5,098 nt of DNA from Rickettsiales bacterium UBA1997 (GTDB lineage Bacteria; Pseudomonadota; Alphaproteobacteria; Rickettsiales; UBA1997). Below the pieces are notes generated by a model that saw only the letters and a program-made list of their open reading frames with translations, searched no databases and was not told the origin of the DNA. Positions 1 through 5,098 of the stretch are shown here, one piece after another. Every line of letters begins with the position of its first letter. Within the stretch, counting starts at the first letter, position 1. A program made the position numbers and the translations under genes. The stretch lies in assembly GCA_002335845.1 (NCBI GenBank), contig DDCV01000110.1:1-5098 (forward strand). The letters run 5' to 3'.

Positions 1-82
1 TAGATTGAATAATGGAGCAGGGCTTATATATACATCTCATATATCAGCAGGCATAGCTTCAAAAGACATATCAATAGATTAA
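1..82 (+). CDS. ccmA: CcmA, heme exporter ABC ATPase, 3' end only
   Basis: This is the last 26 codons of a gene entering from the left edge, read in the frame starting at base 2 and ending at the TAA at 80-82. The visible peptide includes GAGLIYTSH, which matches the end of CcmA, where a final beta strand leads into the H-loop histidine (TTHQ in E. coli; here TSH, His at bases 38-40). CcmA is the cytoplasmic ATPase that, with CcmB, uses ATP hydrolysis to release heme-loaded CcmE from CcmC and CcmD. Walker A, Walker B and the signature motif lie outside the window and cannot be checked. Its stop shares one base with the ATG of ccmB (TAATG). The identification rests on the short tail plus its position directly before ccmB. 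Confidence 0.85.
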   Translation, partial: RLNNGAGLIYTSHISAGIASKDISID

Positions 83-738
83 TGAAATTATTACTACCAT
101 ATACAAACGAAGCACTAAAACTTATTAAAAAAACAAGAGCTTGGATAGGCCCAATTCTTATATTTATCTTAATCATGGTAGCTTTTCCATTAACAGTTGA
201 ACTATCAAGCACAAATCTTTCAGATGCATTCTATCCAGTACTTTTTATATCCATCTTGCTTGTAATGATGCTTGCTACAGAAGATATTTTTCTTGAAGAC
301 TACGAAGATGGAAGTTTAGAACTATTATTGATCTCAAATAAATCATTGTCGCAATGGGTTTTCATAAAAATATTTATACATTGGCTATTTATAGGGGTCC
401 CCATATCCCTTCTAGGTGCTTTTTTCAATATTGGAGCTAATAATGATTTAAATTCGTCTTTAATGCTCCTCCCAGCACTTGGAATATCAACATATATTTT
501 TTTAATTTTATTTTGCTTTGGTAACTCCCTTAGTCTTACTAAAGGTTCTGTTTTAGGAACTCTCATAACTTTACCTCTTACGCTTCCAATATTAGTTATT
601 TTAGGCAAATTAACTTCTGCAATAATCTTTAATATTAATTATTTTGAGTTTTTGATTCTGCTTTTTGGTATCTTATCGATTATAATATTTGCATTTCCTG
701 CAATTATTTCTAGAATTATAAAAACACATTTGGAGTAA
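82..738 (+). CDS. ccmB: CcmB, heme exporter ABC permease subunit
   Basis: This 218-residue integral membrane protein is almost the same length as E. coli CcmB (220). It forms the membrane part of the CcmAB transporter, which acts with CcmC and CcmD to release holo-CcmE. What is seen: several hydrophobic helices (about 22-40, 50-68, 93-117, 127-150, 155-182, 187-212), the family motif DYEDGSLE at 73-80 (DDLQDGSLE in E. coli), a conserved HW at 100-101 and the segment LPLTLPILV at 164-172. The ATG overlaps the ccmA stop by one base and has no clear Shine-Dalgarno sequence, so translation is probably coupled to ccmA. It ends with TAA at 736-738, in the same frame as ccmC downstream. No truncation or frameshift is seen. 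Confidence 0.96.
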   Translation: MKLLLPYTNEALKLIKKTRAWIGPILIFILIMVAFPLTVELSSTNLSDAFYPVLFISILLVMMLATEDIFLEDYEDGSLELLLISNKSLSQWVFIKIFIHWLFIGVPISLLGAFFNIGANNDLNSSLMLLPALGISTYIFLILFCFGNSLSLTKGSVLGTLITLPLTLPILVILGKLTSAIIFNINYFEFLILLFGILSIIIFAFPAIISRIIKTHLE

Positions 739-750
739 TTGTTAAGAGAA
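732..750 (+). promoter_or_regulatory. Two candidate ribosome binding sites for ccmC
   Basis: GGAG at 732-735 lies only three bases before a possible TTG start at 739, which is closer than usual. AGAGAA at 745-750 lies twelve bases before the GTG at 763, somewhat far but usable. Neither site decides the start on its own; protein alignment favours GTG at 763. Because the ccmB stop lies between the two sites, termination and reinitiation of ribosomes finishing ccmB may also contribute (inference). Confidence 0.4.
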
Positions 751-762
751 ATCTTAATTATT

Positions 763-1494
763 GTGATAAAAAAGTTTATACATCAGTTTGCTTCTCCGAA
801 GACTTATTTCTATCAAGTGAATAGACTGTACCCATGGCTTTTATATATCTCTCTCTTTATATATTTATTTGCAATCATTTGGGGTCTTTTGTTTACACCT
901 AAAGACTTTGTTCAAGGGCACTCATACAGGATTATATACTTTCATGTTCCTGCATCCTTTGTTGCACAGTCCTTGTATGCAGCTATGGCAATATCAAGTG
1001 CTGTATTTTTAATATGGAGAGTAAAACTTGCAGCATATCTAGCTAGATCAATAGCGCCCATTGGAGCAATGGTAACTTTTATAGCTTTGGTATCAGGCTC
1101 TATATGGGGGATACCCACTTGGGGGACTTGGTGGGAGTGGGATGCAAGAATCACATCTACGCTAATCTTATTTATAATGTATCTAGGACTAATATCTCTT
1201 CATAACTCTTTTAATAACTTCGATAAGGCAGACAAACTCTTGGCCTATCTTGCAATTATAGGGTTCATTCAAATACCTATTATTAAGAAATCAGTTGATT
1301 GGTGGAGTTCCTTACACCAACCAGCTTCTATTACCATCTCAGATAAACCCTCAATCGATCCGTCTATGTTATATCCTTTATTTATGTCTATGATTGGCTT
1401 TGCTGGTCTAGTGGTATGCCTTGTAATACTTTCATCTAAAGTTCAAATCTACATTAGAGAAAAAAATAAGAGTTGGGTAAAAGATCATGTCTAA
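763..1494 (+). CDS. ccmC: CcmC, heme-handling WWD protein of cytochrome c maturation
   Basis: CcmC is an inner-membrane protein with six helices that binds heme at its periplasmic face and attaches it to CcmE. From the GTG at 763 it has 243 residues (E. coli 245). The tryptophan-rich WWD motif WGTWWEWDAR is at 120-129. The two histidines that ligate heme are present: His61 in FHVP and His185 in LHQ (His60 and His184 in E. coli). Other family landmarks are YRIIYFHVPA and APIGA. Start choice: the open frame extends to a TTG at 739, directly after the ccmB stop, giving 251 residues. The GTG start places the N terminus (IKKFIHQFASP) level with E. coli CcmC (MWKTLHQLAIP). The first in-frame ATG is far downstream, inside a membrane helix, so a non-ATG start is required. 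The 3' end overlaps ccmD by eight bases. Confidence 0.95.
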   Translation: MIKKFIHQFASPKTYFYQVNRLYPWLLYISLFIYLFAIIWGLLFTPKDFVQGHSYRIIYFHVPASFVAQSLYAAMAISSAVFLIWRVKLAAYLARSIAPIGAMVTFIALVSGSIWGIPTWGTWWEWDARITSTLILFIMYLGLISLHNSFNNFDKADKLLAYLAIIGFIQIPIIKKSVDWWSSLHQPASITISDKPSIDPSMLYPLFMSMIGFAGLVVCLVILSSKVQIYIREKNKSWVKDHV

Positions 1495-1645
1495 TTTTGC
1501 CTTTAGTTCATTATCAGATGTTTTAAATATGGATGGTCATGGGGTTTATGTATGGGCAGTTTTTAGCCTATTCCTTATTACAATTTCAACTTCATTTTAT
1601 ATTTTTAATTTGTTAATAAAAAAATATCAGAAAAGAGTTAAATGA
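1487..1645 (+). CDS. ccmD: CcmD, small membrane adaptor of the CcmABC complex
   Basis: This short gene encodes 52 residues, beginning MSNFAFSS and ending QKRVK with a TGA stop at 1643-1645. CcmD proteins are small single-helix inner-membrane proteins that stabilise CcmC-CcmE association and are needed for release of holo-CcmE. Here the typical pattern is visible: a short N-terminal part, MDGHGVYVWAVF at 15-26 (compare MGGYAFFVW in E. coli), one hydrophobic helix at about 20-44, then a basic tail (KKYQKR). It sits exactly where ccmD is expected, between ccmC and ccmE, overlapping ccmC by eight bases and ccmE by four (ATGA). The length is somewhat below E. coli CcmD (69); the missing part is the C-terminal cytoplasmic tail. 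Sequence conservation in CcmD is low, so position and topology carry much of the weight. Confidence 0.92.
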   Translation: MSNFAFSSLSDVLNMDGHGVYVWAVFSLFLITISTSFYIFNLLIKKYQKRVK

Positions 1646-2043
1646 AGGTTCATAGAAAAAAAAGACTCATAAATATTTTGCTGCTGTCATTGCTTTCAGG
1701 ATCAGGTGTATTAATGGTTTTGTATGCCCTAAATTCTAATCTTGACTATTTCTTTACTCCATCTGAATTAATAACAGAAGAAATATCTGATAACAGAAGA
1801 GTGAAAGTTGGAGGTATGGTGCTTGAAGGTTCGGTTGATAGAGATAATACAACTATTAATTTTACAATTACAGATTACAGCGAAAGTGTAGACGTGTCTT
1901 ATACCGGCATAGTGCCAGACCTGTTTAAAGAAGGTAGCGGGGTGGTTGTTTTGGGCTATCTTAATGAAGGGAAGCTTGATGCAGAAAAGGTATTAGCAAA
2001 ACATGATGAGAACTATATGCCACCTGCTCTTAAAGAAAAATGA
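1642..2043 (+). CDS. ccmE: CcmE, periplasmic heme chaperone
   Basis: This 133-residue protein has a basic cytoplasmic start (KVHRKKR), one membrane anchor at about 9-30 and a periplasmic OB-fold beta-barrel domain. CcmE binds heme covalently through a histidine and carries it from CcmC to CcmF. The heme-binding motif is intact: AKHDENY at 119-125 gives His121 and Tyr125, equivalent to His130 and Tyr134 of E. coli. Other family signatures are FFTPSEL at 37-43 and VPDLFKEGSGVVV at 91-103. The protein ends only eight residues after the Tyr, so it lacks most of the flexible C-terminal tail seen in E. coli (159 residues). The start overlaps the ccmD stop by four bases and the stop overlaps ccmF by four, indicating coupled translation. 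Confidence 0.97.
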   Translation: MKVHRKKRLINILLLSLLSGSGVLMVLYALNSNLDYFFTPSELITEEISDNRRVKVGGMVLEGSVDRDNTTINFTITDYSESVDVSYTGIVPDLFKEGSGVVVLGYLNEGKLDAEKVLAKHDENYMPPALKEK

Positions 2044-3932
2044 TATTAGATATAGCACACTATTTATCTATTTTATCGACAGCAATTTTTATGCTTACAT
2101 TCACGTTAGTACTGATTCTAGATAGGTCAGTATCCCATTCAACGTTACTTATAAAAAGATCTTACTCTCATGCTTTTCTGCTCTTTTTAATTTCCTTTCT
2201 TTTATATGTGTATTTGGCCTTAACAGATAACTTTTCTGTAAGTTATATAGCTCAGCACTCTAACTCCTTACTTCCTAACTTTTATAAAGTAACTTCGATT
2301 TGGAGTGCCCATGAGGGGTCAATGTTTTTATGGATTATCTTTCTCTCTCTATGGGGGTTTATATTTAATTTATCGACTGACCGTGACTTAAAGGTTAAAA
2401 ACCTTAGCATAGGTATCATTTCAATTATCATTGTTGGATTTCAACTTTTTCTTTTAATAACTTCAAATCCCTTCGAAGTAGTTTTGCCTTTTGCTCCAGA
2501 AAATGGAGCTGATATAAATCCTGTCTTACAAGACCCAGCTCTCGCAATTCATCCTCCTACACTATATCTTGGCTATGTTGGATTTGTTATTCCTTTTGCA
2601 TACGCTTTAGCATTTTTAATAAATAAAGATCAATCAATAGAGTGGGAAAAAAAAGTTAAGTCATGGTCAGTTATGGCGTGGGTTTTCTTAACAATAGGTA
2701 TTTCTTTGGGTTCATGGTGGGCTTATTATGAACTAGGATGGGGCGGTTACTGGTTCTGGGATCCAGTAGAAAATGTAGCATTAATGCCATGGCTTGCCGC
2801 TACTGCTTTCCTACACTCTTTGAGCGTAGCTTCAAAATCAAATGTATTAAGAATATGGACATTGTTACTTTCAATTATTGTCTTTTCTTTAAGTTTATTT
2901 GGAGCATTTATAGTTAGATCAGGAATAATTGACAGCATACATTCTTTTGCAAACGATCCCCAAAGAGGGATGTACTTGCTAGCTTTTATAGCAGTAATTC
3001 TATTTGTATCTTTAGGTCTATTTGCCTCAAGGCTAAACATGTTTGAATCATCTAAAAATATTAAAGCACTCTCCAAAGAATCTTTTATTTCATTAAATAA
3101 TATATTTTTTGGCGTGCTTATTTTTTCAACAATGATGGGAATTACATATCCGCTCATTTATGAGCTCATCTATGATCAAAAAATAAGTGTTGGAGCTCCT
3201 TTCTACAATGCAATATATGCCCCAATAACTATTTTGGCCACCATGATACTAGTTATATCAATAGACTCAAGGTGGGGAAGAGCTATTGATACTGGAAGAA
3301 GCTTTAATATGTTATATATCTCGTTAGCTATGGGCCTAATCGGCCTTTCTCTAATAAGATATTTTGTTGGTGATATGTCATTTATCATAATGATTTCATT
3401 TTTAATGGGATTAATAATAATTTTTAGATACTTGATTTTAGTTATTAAAAATATCCTTGAAAAAAAATATATCAATACTCCTAGTGTCATTGCTCACACT
3501 GGATTAGGGTTATTAATTTTATCAATATCAGCAAATTCAATTTTAAGTAGTGAAAAGGTTTTTAATATGAAGCCTAATGAGGTTAGAAAATTTGAAAATA
3601 TAAGAATCGAATTTAATGACCTTGAATTATTAAATAACTCCAACCATGATTCTATTAAAGCTACCTTTGCCCTTGATCACAATGGAAAATCATTTTACCT
3701 TTCACCAGAAAAAAGAAAGTATTTTGCTAGAGGGCAAATAACCTCAGAAACAGCAATAAAAATAATGCCTATAAGGGATATATATTTAACAATAGGCGAG
3801 CAACTTGAAGGAGGTCAATGGGTTGTCAATGTTCAACTAAATTACTTTATTAGGTTTATATGGCTTTCAGCAGCAATGATGGCATTTTCAGGGTTATTAA
3901 TAATAAGCAATATAATTAGGAGAAAGTCATGA
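2040..3932 (+). CDS. ccmF: CcmF, large subunit of the cytochrome c heme lyase
   Basis: This 630-residue polytopic membrane protein (E. coli CcmF 647) receives heme from CcmE and, with CcmH and CcmI, completes covalent attachment to apocytochrome c. The WWD motif reads WGGYWFWDPVENVALMPWL at 234-252. All four functionally important histidines of the family are found: His171 (AIHPPTLYLGY), His259 (FLHS), His301 (IDSIHSFANDP) and His486 (AHTGLG), matching E. coli His173, His261, His303 and His491. In E. coli the first and third flank the WWD heme site and the second and fourth ligate a structural b-type heme. The early signature WSAHEGSMFLW (88-98) is present. A large periplasmic domain follows at about 500-602, including SPEKRKYF and GEQLEGGQWVV, before the last helix. 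The ATG overlaps the ccmE stop (ATGA). No damage is seen despite several poly-A tracts. Confidence 0.98.
   Translation: MILDIAHYLSILSTAIFMLTFTLVLILDRSVSHSTLLIKRSYSHAFLLFLISFLLYVYLALTDNFSVSYIAQHSNSLLPNFYKVTSIWSAHEGSMFLWIIFLSLWGFIFNLSTDRDLKVKNLSIGIISIIIVGFQLFLLITSNPFEVVLPFAPENGADINPVLQDPALAIHPPTLYLGYVGFVIPFAYALAFLINKDQSIEWEKKVKSWSVMAWVFLTIGISLGSWWAYYELGWGGYWFWDPVENVALMPWLAATAFLHSLSVASKSNVLRIWTLLLSIIVFSLSLFGAFIVRSGIIDSIHSFANDPQRGMYLLAFIAVILFVSLGLFASRLNMFESSKNIKALSKESFISLNNIFFGVLIFSTMMGITYPLIYELIYDQKISVGAPFYNAIYAPITILATMILVISIDSRWGRAIDTGRSFNMLYISLAMGLIGLSLIRYFVGDMSFIIMISFLMGLIIIFRYLILVIKNILEKKYINTPSVIAHTGLGLLILSISANSILSSEKVFNMKPNEVRKFENIRIEFNDLELLNNSNHDSIKATFALDHNGKSFYLSPEKRKYFARGQITSETAIKIMPIRDIYLTIGEQLEGGQWVVNVQLNYFIRFIWLSAAMMAFSGLLIISNIIRRKS
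3918..3923 (+). promoter_or_regulatory. Strong Shine-Dalgarno sequence of ccmG
   Basis: AGGAGA lies inside the last codons of ccmF, five bases before the ccmG ATG at 3929. It is the best ribosome binding site in the window and supports that start. The other junctions have weak or no such sites and probably rely on coupling with the upstream gene. Confidence 0.75.
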
Positions 3933-4462
3933 AGCTTCTTCTTAAGATAATTATTTTTATAATTCCGCTTATCATTTTCTCTTTTTTCTACCTTTATCTT
4001 TCTAAAGACAATTCATATCCTGGCGCTGATTATAAAAAGTTTGATTTACCAGCCTTTGAGCTTCAAAGCTTATATGATGAAAATTTCATTTCTAATAATT
4101 TATTAGATGGGACTTATTTGGTTAATGTATGGGCAAGCTGGTGTATAACTTGCAGAGTAGAGCACGGCTTTTTAACAGAGCTCTCTAATAATAATATCAA
4201 TATAGTTGGATTAAATTATAAAGATAATAGGGATGATGCAATTGAATGGCTTGTTAAATATGGCAATCCTTATGAAGTTGTAATTCATGACTTGAAGGGA
4301 AGCCTTGCTTTAGATATGGGAGTGACTGGAGCACCAGAAACATTTTTAATTACAGATCAAAGAGTCATTGCTCATTATAGGGGCGAAATCAATAACATGA
4401 TTTGGAATGACGTCTTTTTACCTGTAATCAAAGAAAGAGGTCTCGTTATAGATGCTAAATAA
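3929..4462 (+). CDS. ccmG: CcmG (DsbE), membrane-anchored thioredoxin-like protein
   Basis: This 177-residue thiol-disulfide oxidoreductase (E. coli CcmG 185) has one N-terminal membrane anchor at about 4-24 and a periplasmic thioredoxin fold. Taking electrons from the DsbD/CcdA pathway, CcmG helps keep apocytochrome c cysteines reduced, directly or through CcmH. The active site is WCITC at 71-75 with Cys72 and Cys75, inside VNVWASWCITCRVEH. The cis-proline loop is GVTGAPETFL at 131-140, with Pro136; this GAPETF loop is diagnostic for CcmG rather than general thioredoxins. Glu78 corresponds to the conserved acidic residue after the active site. The second position of the CxxC is Ile instead of the common Pro. 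The gene overlaps ccmF by four bases and ccmH by eleven, and has a good Shine-Dalgarno sequence. Confidence 0.97.
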   Translation: MKLLLKIIIFIIPLIIFSFFYLYLSKDNSYPGADYKKFDLPAFELQSLYDENFISNNLLDGTYLVNVWASWCITCRVEHGFLTELSNNNINIVGLNYKDNRDDAIEWLVKYGNPYEVVIHDLKGSLALDMGVTGAPETFLITDQRVIAHYRGEINNMIWNDVFLPVIKERGLVIDAK

Positions 4463-4823
4463 ATTTTTATTCTTATTCTTTATCTCTTTCACTTTATTGG
4501 CTGAGTCTTACTATGATTTTCAGAATGATGAAGATGAAAAAAGATTCTTTAATTTAATAAAGGAAATAAGGTGTCCCAAATGTACAAGTGGGTCTTTAGC
4601 TAGCTCAAATGCTCCTGTATCAGAAGACTTAAAAAAAATAATTGCTGAGATGATTGAAGATAATAAATCTAATGAAGATATTAAGAGCTATATATCTGAT
4701 AGATTTGGGAAAGAGACTCTATATGACACCCCCATAGAACCAAAGACTTATGCACTTTGGTATTCACCATTCATATTTCTTCTTGTTTGCTTGATGATTT
4801 TCTTTTTTAGGAAAAAAGCCTAG
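4452..4823 (+). CDS. ccmH: CcmH (CycL/NrfF family), CxxC thiol protein of the heme lyase complex
   Basis: This 123-residue protein begins with a signal peptide or anchor at about 1-17 (cleavage plausible after LLA). It continues with a periplasmic helical domain and ends with a membrane helix at about 102-119 plus a short basic tail (RKKA). CcmH reduces apocytochrome c, or a mixed disulfide of it, with CcmG as partner, and it associates with CcmF and CcmI. The redox motif is RCPKC at 40-44 (Cys41, Cys44), followed by SSNAPVSEDL (51-60), DRFGKETLYDTP (83-94) and ALWYSP, which match RCPQC, DSNAPVA, ERYG and ALP-like landmarks of the family. The usual QNQ directly after the second Cys is replaced by TSG. 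It is the short form: the CcmI part fused to CcmH in E. coli is here a separate gene. A GAGG at 4437-4440 lies eleven bases before the ATG. Confidence 0.95.
   Translation: MLNKFLFLFFISFTLLAESYYDFQNDEDEKRFFNLIKEIRCPKCTSGSLASSNAPVSEDLKKIIAEMIEDNKSNEDIKSYISDRFGKETLYDTPIEPKTYALWYSPFIFLLVCLMIFFFRKKA
4809..4812 (+). promoter_or_regulatory. Shine-Dalgarno sequence supporting the ccmI GTG start
   Basis: AGGA lies ten bases before the GTG at 4823. An in-frame TAG at 4808-4810 leaves only four codons before that GTG, none of them a usual start, so this site and the GTG together fix the beginning of ccmI. Confidence 0.6.
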
Positions 4824-5098
4824 TGTACATTTACTTTTTATTAACTATTTTTGCTTTTTTACCTTTTGGAGCATATCTTCTTTCGCAAAAAACAAAAAAT
4901 AAAGGCCTTGTTCTTGGTTTTTCTTTTTTTTATCTTCTGGCATGTTTATTAATTTACACGGGAAATTTTTACAGCTCAAACCCATATCAACTAAAAGAAG
5001 TTAATAAAAAAATAATTCAAAAAATATCTTCTGATGAGCCTATTGAGATTAACCTATACAATGAATTAACAGTATTTTCTGAAAAGAACCTTTCAAAA
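4823..5098 (+). CDS. ccmI: CcmI (CycH) N-terminal part, apocytochrome c chaperone; cut by the window edge
   Basis: The frame opens with GTG at 4823, sharing one base with the ccmH stop (TAGTG), and stays open for 92 codons to the right edge. No ATG is available in this frame. CcmI proteins have two N-terminal membrane helices followed by a periplasmic TPR domain that binds the C-terminal helix of apocytochrome c and delivers it to the CcmF-CcmH complex. Visible here are helix one at about 2-20, a loop of only about six to eight residues (QKTKNK, 22-27), helix two at about 28-46, and then a polar, lysine-rich stretch such as LKEVNKKIIQKI. Two helices directly after ccmH fit CcmI well, but the sequence is poorly conserved and no TPR repeat is visible before the edge. 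The name rests largely on operon position and topology. Confidence 0.75.
   Translation, partial: MYIYFLLTIFAFLPFGAYLLSQKTKNKGLVLGFSFFYLLACLLIYTGNFYSSNPYQLKEVNKKIIQKISSDEPIEINLYNELTVFSEKNLSK

Noticed and set aside
24..212. Minus-strand open frame across the ccmA-ccmB junction
   Set aside because: It is opposite two recognised coding regions, and its hydrophobic stretch is the antisense of CcmB membrane helix codons.
300..608. Minus-strand open frame of 102 codons inside ccmB
   Set aside because: It lies wholly opposite a well-supported ccmB, shows no recognisable motif and has no room for its own signals; it is a shadow frame.
942..1154. Minus-strand open frame of 70 codons opposite ccmC
   Set aside because: It is opposite the conserved His61 to WWD segment of CcmC and has no motif of its own.
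2645..2654. Poly-A tracts inside genes (eight A in ccmF here; similar tracts near 3460 and 4630) as possible slippage or frameshift sites
   Set aside because: Reading frames run straight through each tract and the proteins stay aligned with their families on both sides, so this is simple A+T bias.
2747..3157. Minus-strand open frame of 136 codons opposite ccmF
   Set aside because: It is the longest antisense frame but covers the WWD and His301 coding region of ccmF, whose protein conservation explains the sequence; no family resemblance is seen.
3203..3490. Minus-strand open frame of 95 codons opposite ccmF
   Set aside because: Its Ile/Lys-rich composition is what A+T-rich antisense of a membrane protein gives; there is no independent support.
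4823..4870. T-rich stretch after ccmH as a transcription terminator
   Set aside because: No GC-rich hairpin precedes the T runs, and they encode the hydrophobic first helix of ccmI.
1..5098. A new defence, mobile or otherwise undescribed system
   Set aside because: All nine coding regions are explained by the known System I cytochrome c maturation pathway in its usual order; no foreign gene, inverted repeat pair or array is visible.

Overview
The window is the inside of a cytochrome c maturation (System I, ccm) operon, entirely on the + strand, in the order ccmA (last 26 codons), ccmB, ccmC, ccmD, ccmE, ccmF, ccmG, ccmH, ccmI (first 92 codons, running off the right edge). Every base belongs to a gene or to a junction of at most about 24 bases. 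There is no room for an intergenic promoter or terminator, and no RNA gene, mobile element, long repeat or CRISPR array is visible.

Organism: the DNA is visibly very A+T-rich, with A/T-ending codons and poly-A tracts inside genes. The gene order is the classic proteobacterial, especially gammaproteobacterial, ccm order. The proteins resemble the gammaproteobacterial (E. coli-type) Ccm proteins motif by motif. Overlapping genes plus low G+C suggest a streamlined gammaproteobacterium, for example a marine lineage such as SAR86 or a reduced symbiont. The lineage is inference from composition and layout, not proven by the window. TAA, TGA and TAG all serve as stops, consistent with the standard bacterial code.

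Layout: 1-82 CcmA tail (ABC ATPase); 82-738 CcmB (permease); 763-1494 CcmC (heme handling, WWD protein; possible TTG start at 739); 1487-1645 CcmD (52-residue adaptor); 1642-2043 CcmE (heme chaperone); 2040-3932 CcmF (large WWD heme lyase subunit); 3929-4462 CcmG (thioredoxin-like reductant); 4452-4823 CcmH (CxxC thiol protein); 4823-5098 CcmI start (apocytochrome chaperone), with a GTG start.

How they work together, from knowledge of System I: CcmABCD loads heme onto the conserved His of periplasmic CcmE and releases holo-CcmE using ATP. CcmG and CcmH keep the CxxCH cysteines of apocytochrome c reduced. CcmI presents the apoprotein to CcmF, which takes heme from CcmE and completes thioether bond formation. 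All residues known to be critical for heme (CcmC His pair, CcmE His/Tyr, CcmF four His, both WWD motifs) are present, so the system looks functional. The window is an ordinary, compact ccm operon. The points worth a second look are small: non-ATG starts for ccmC and ccmI, ccmB and ccmC in one frame separated by a single stop, an altered CcmH active-site flank, a shortened CcmE tail, and an unusually short loop between the two CcmI membrane helices.
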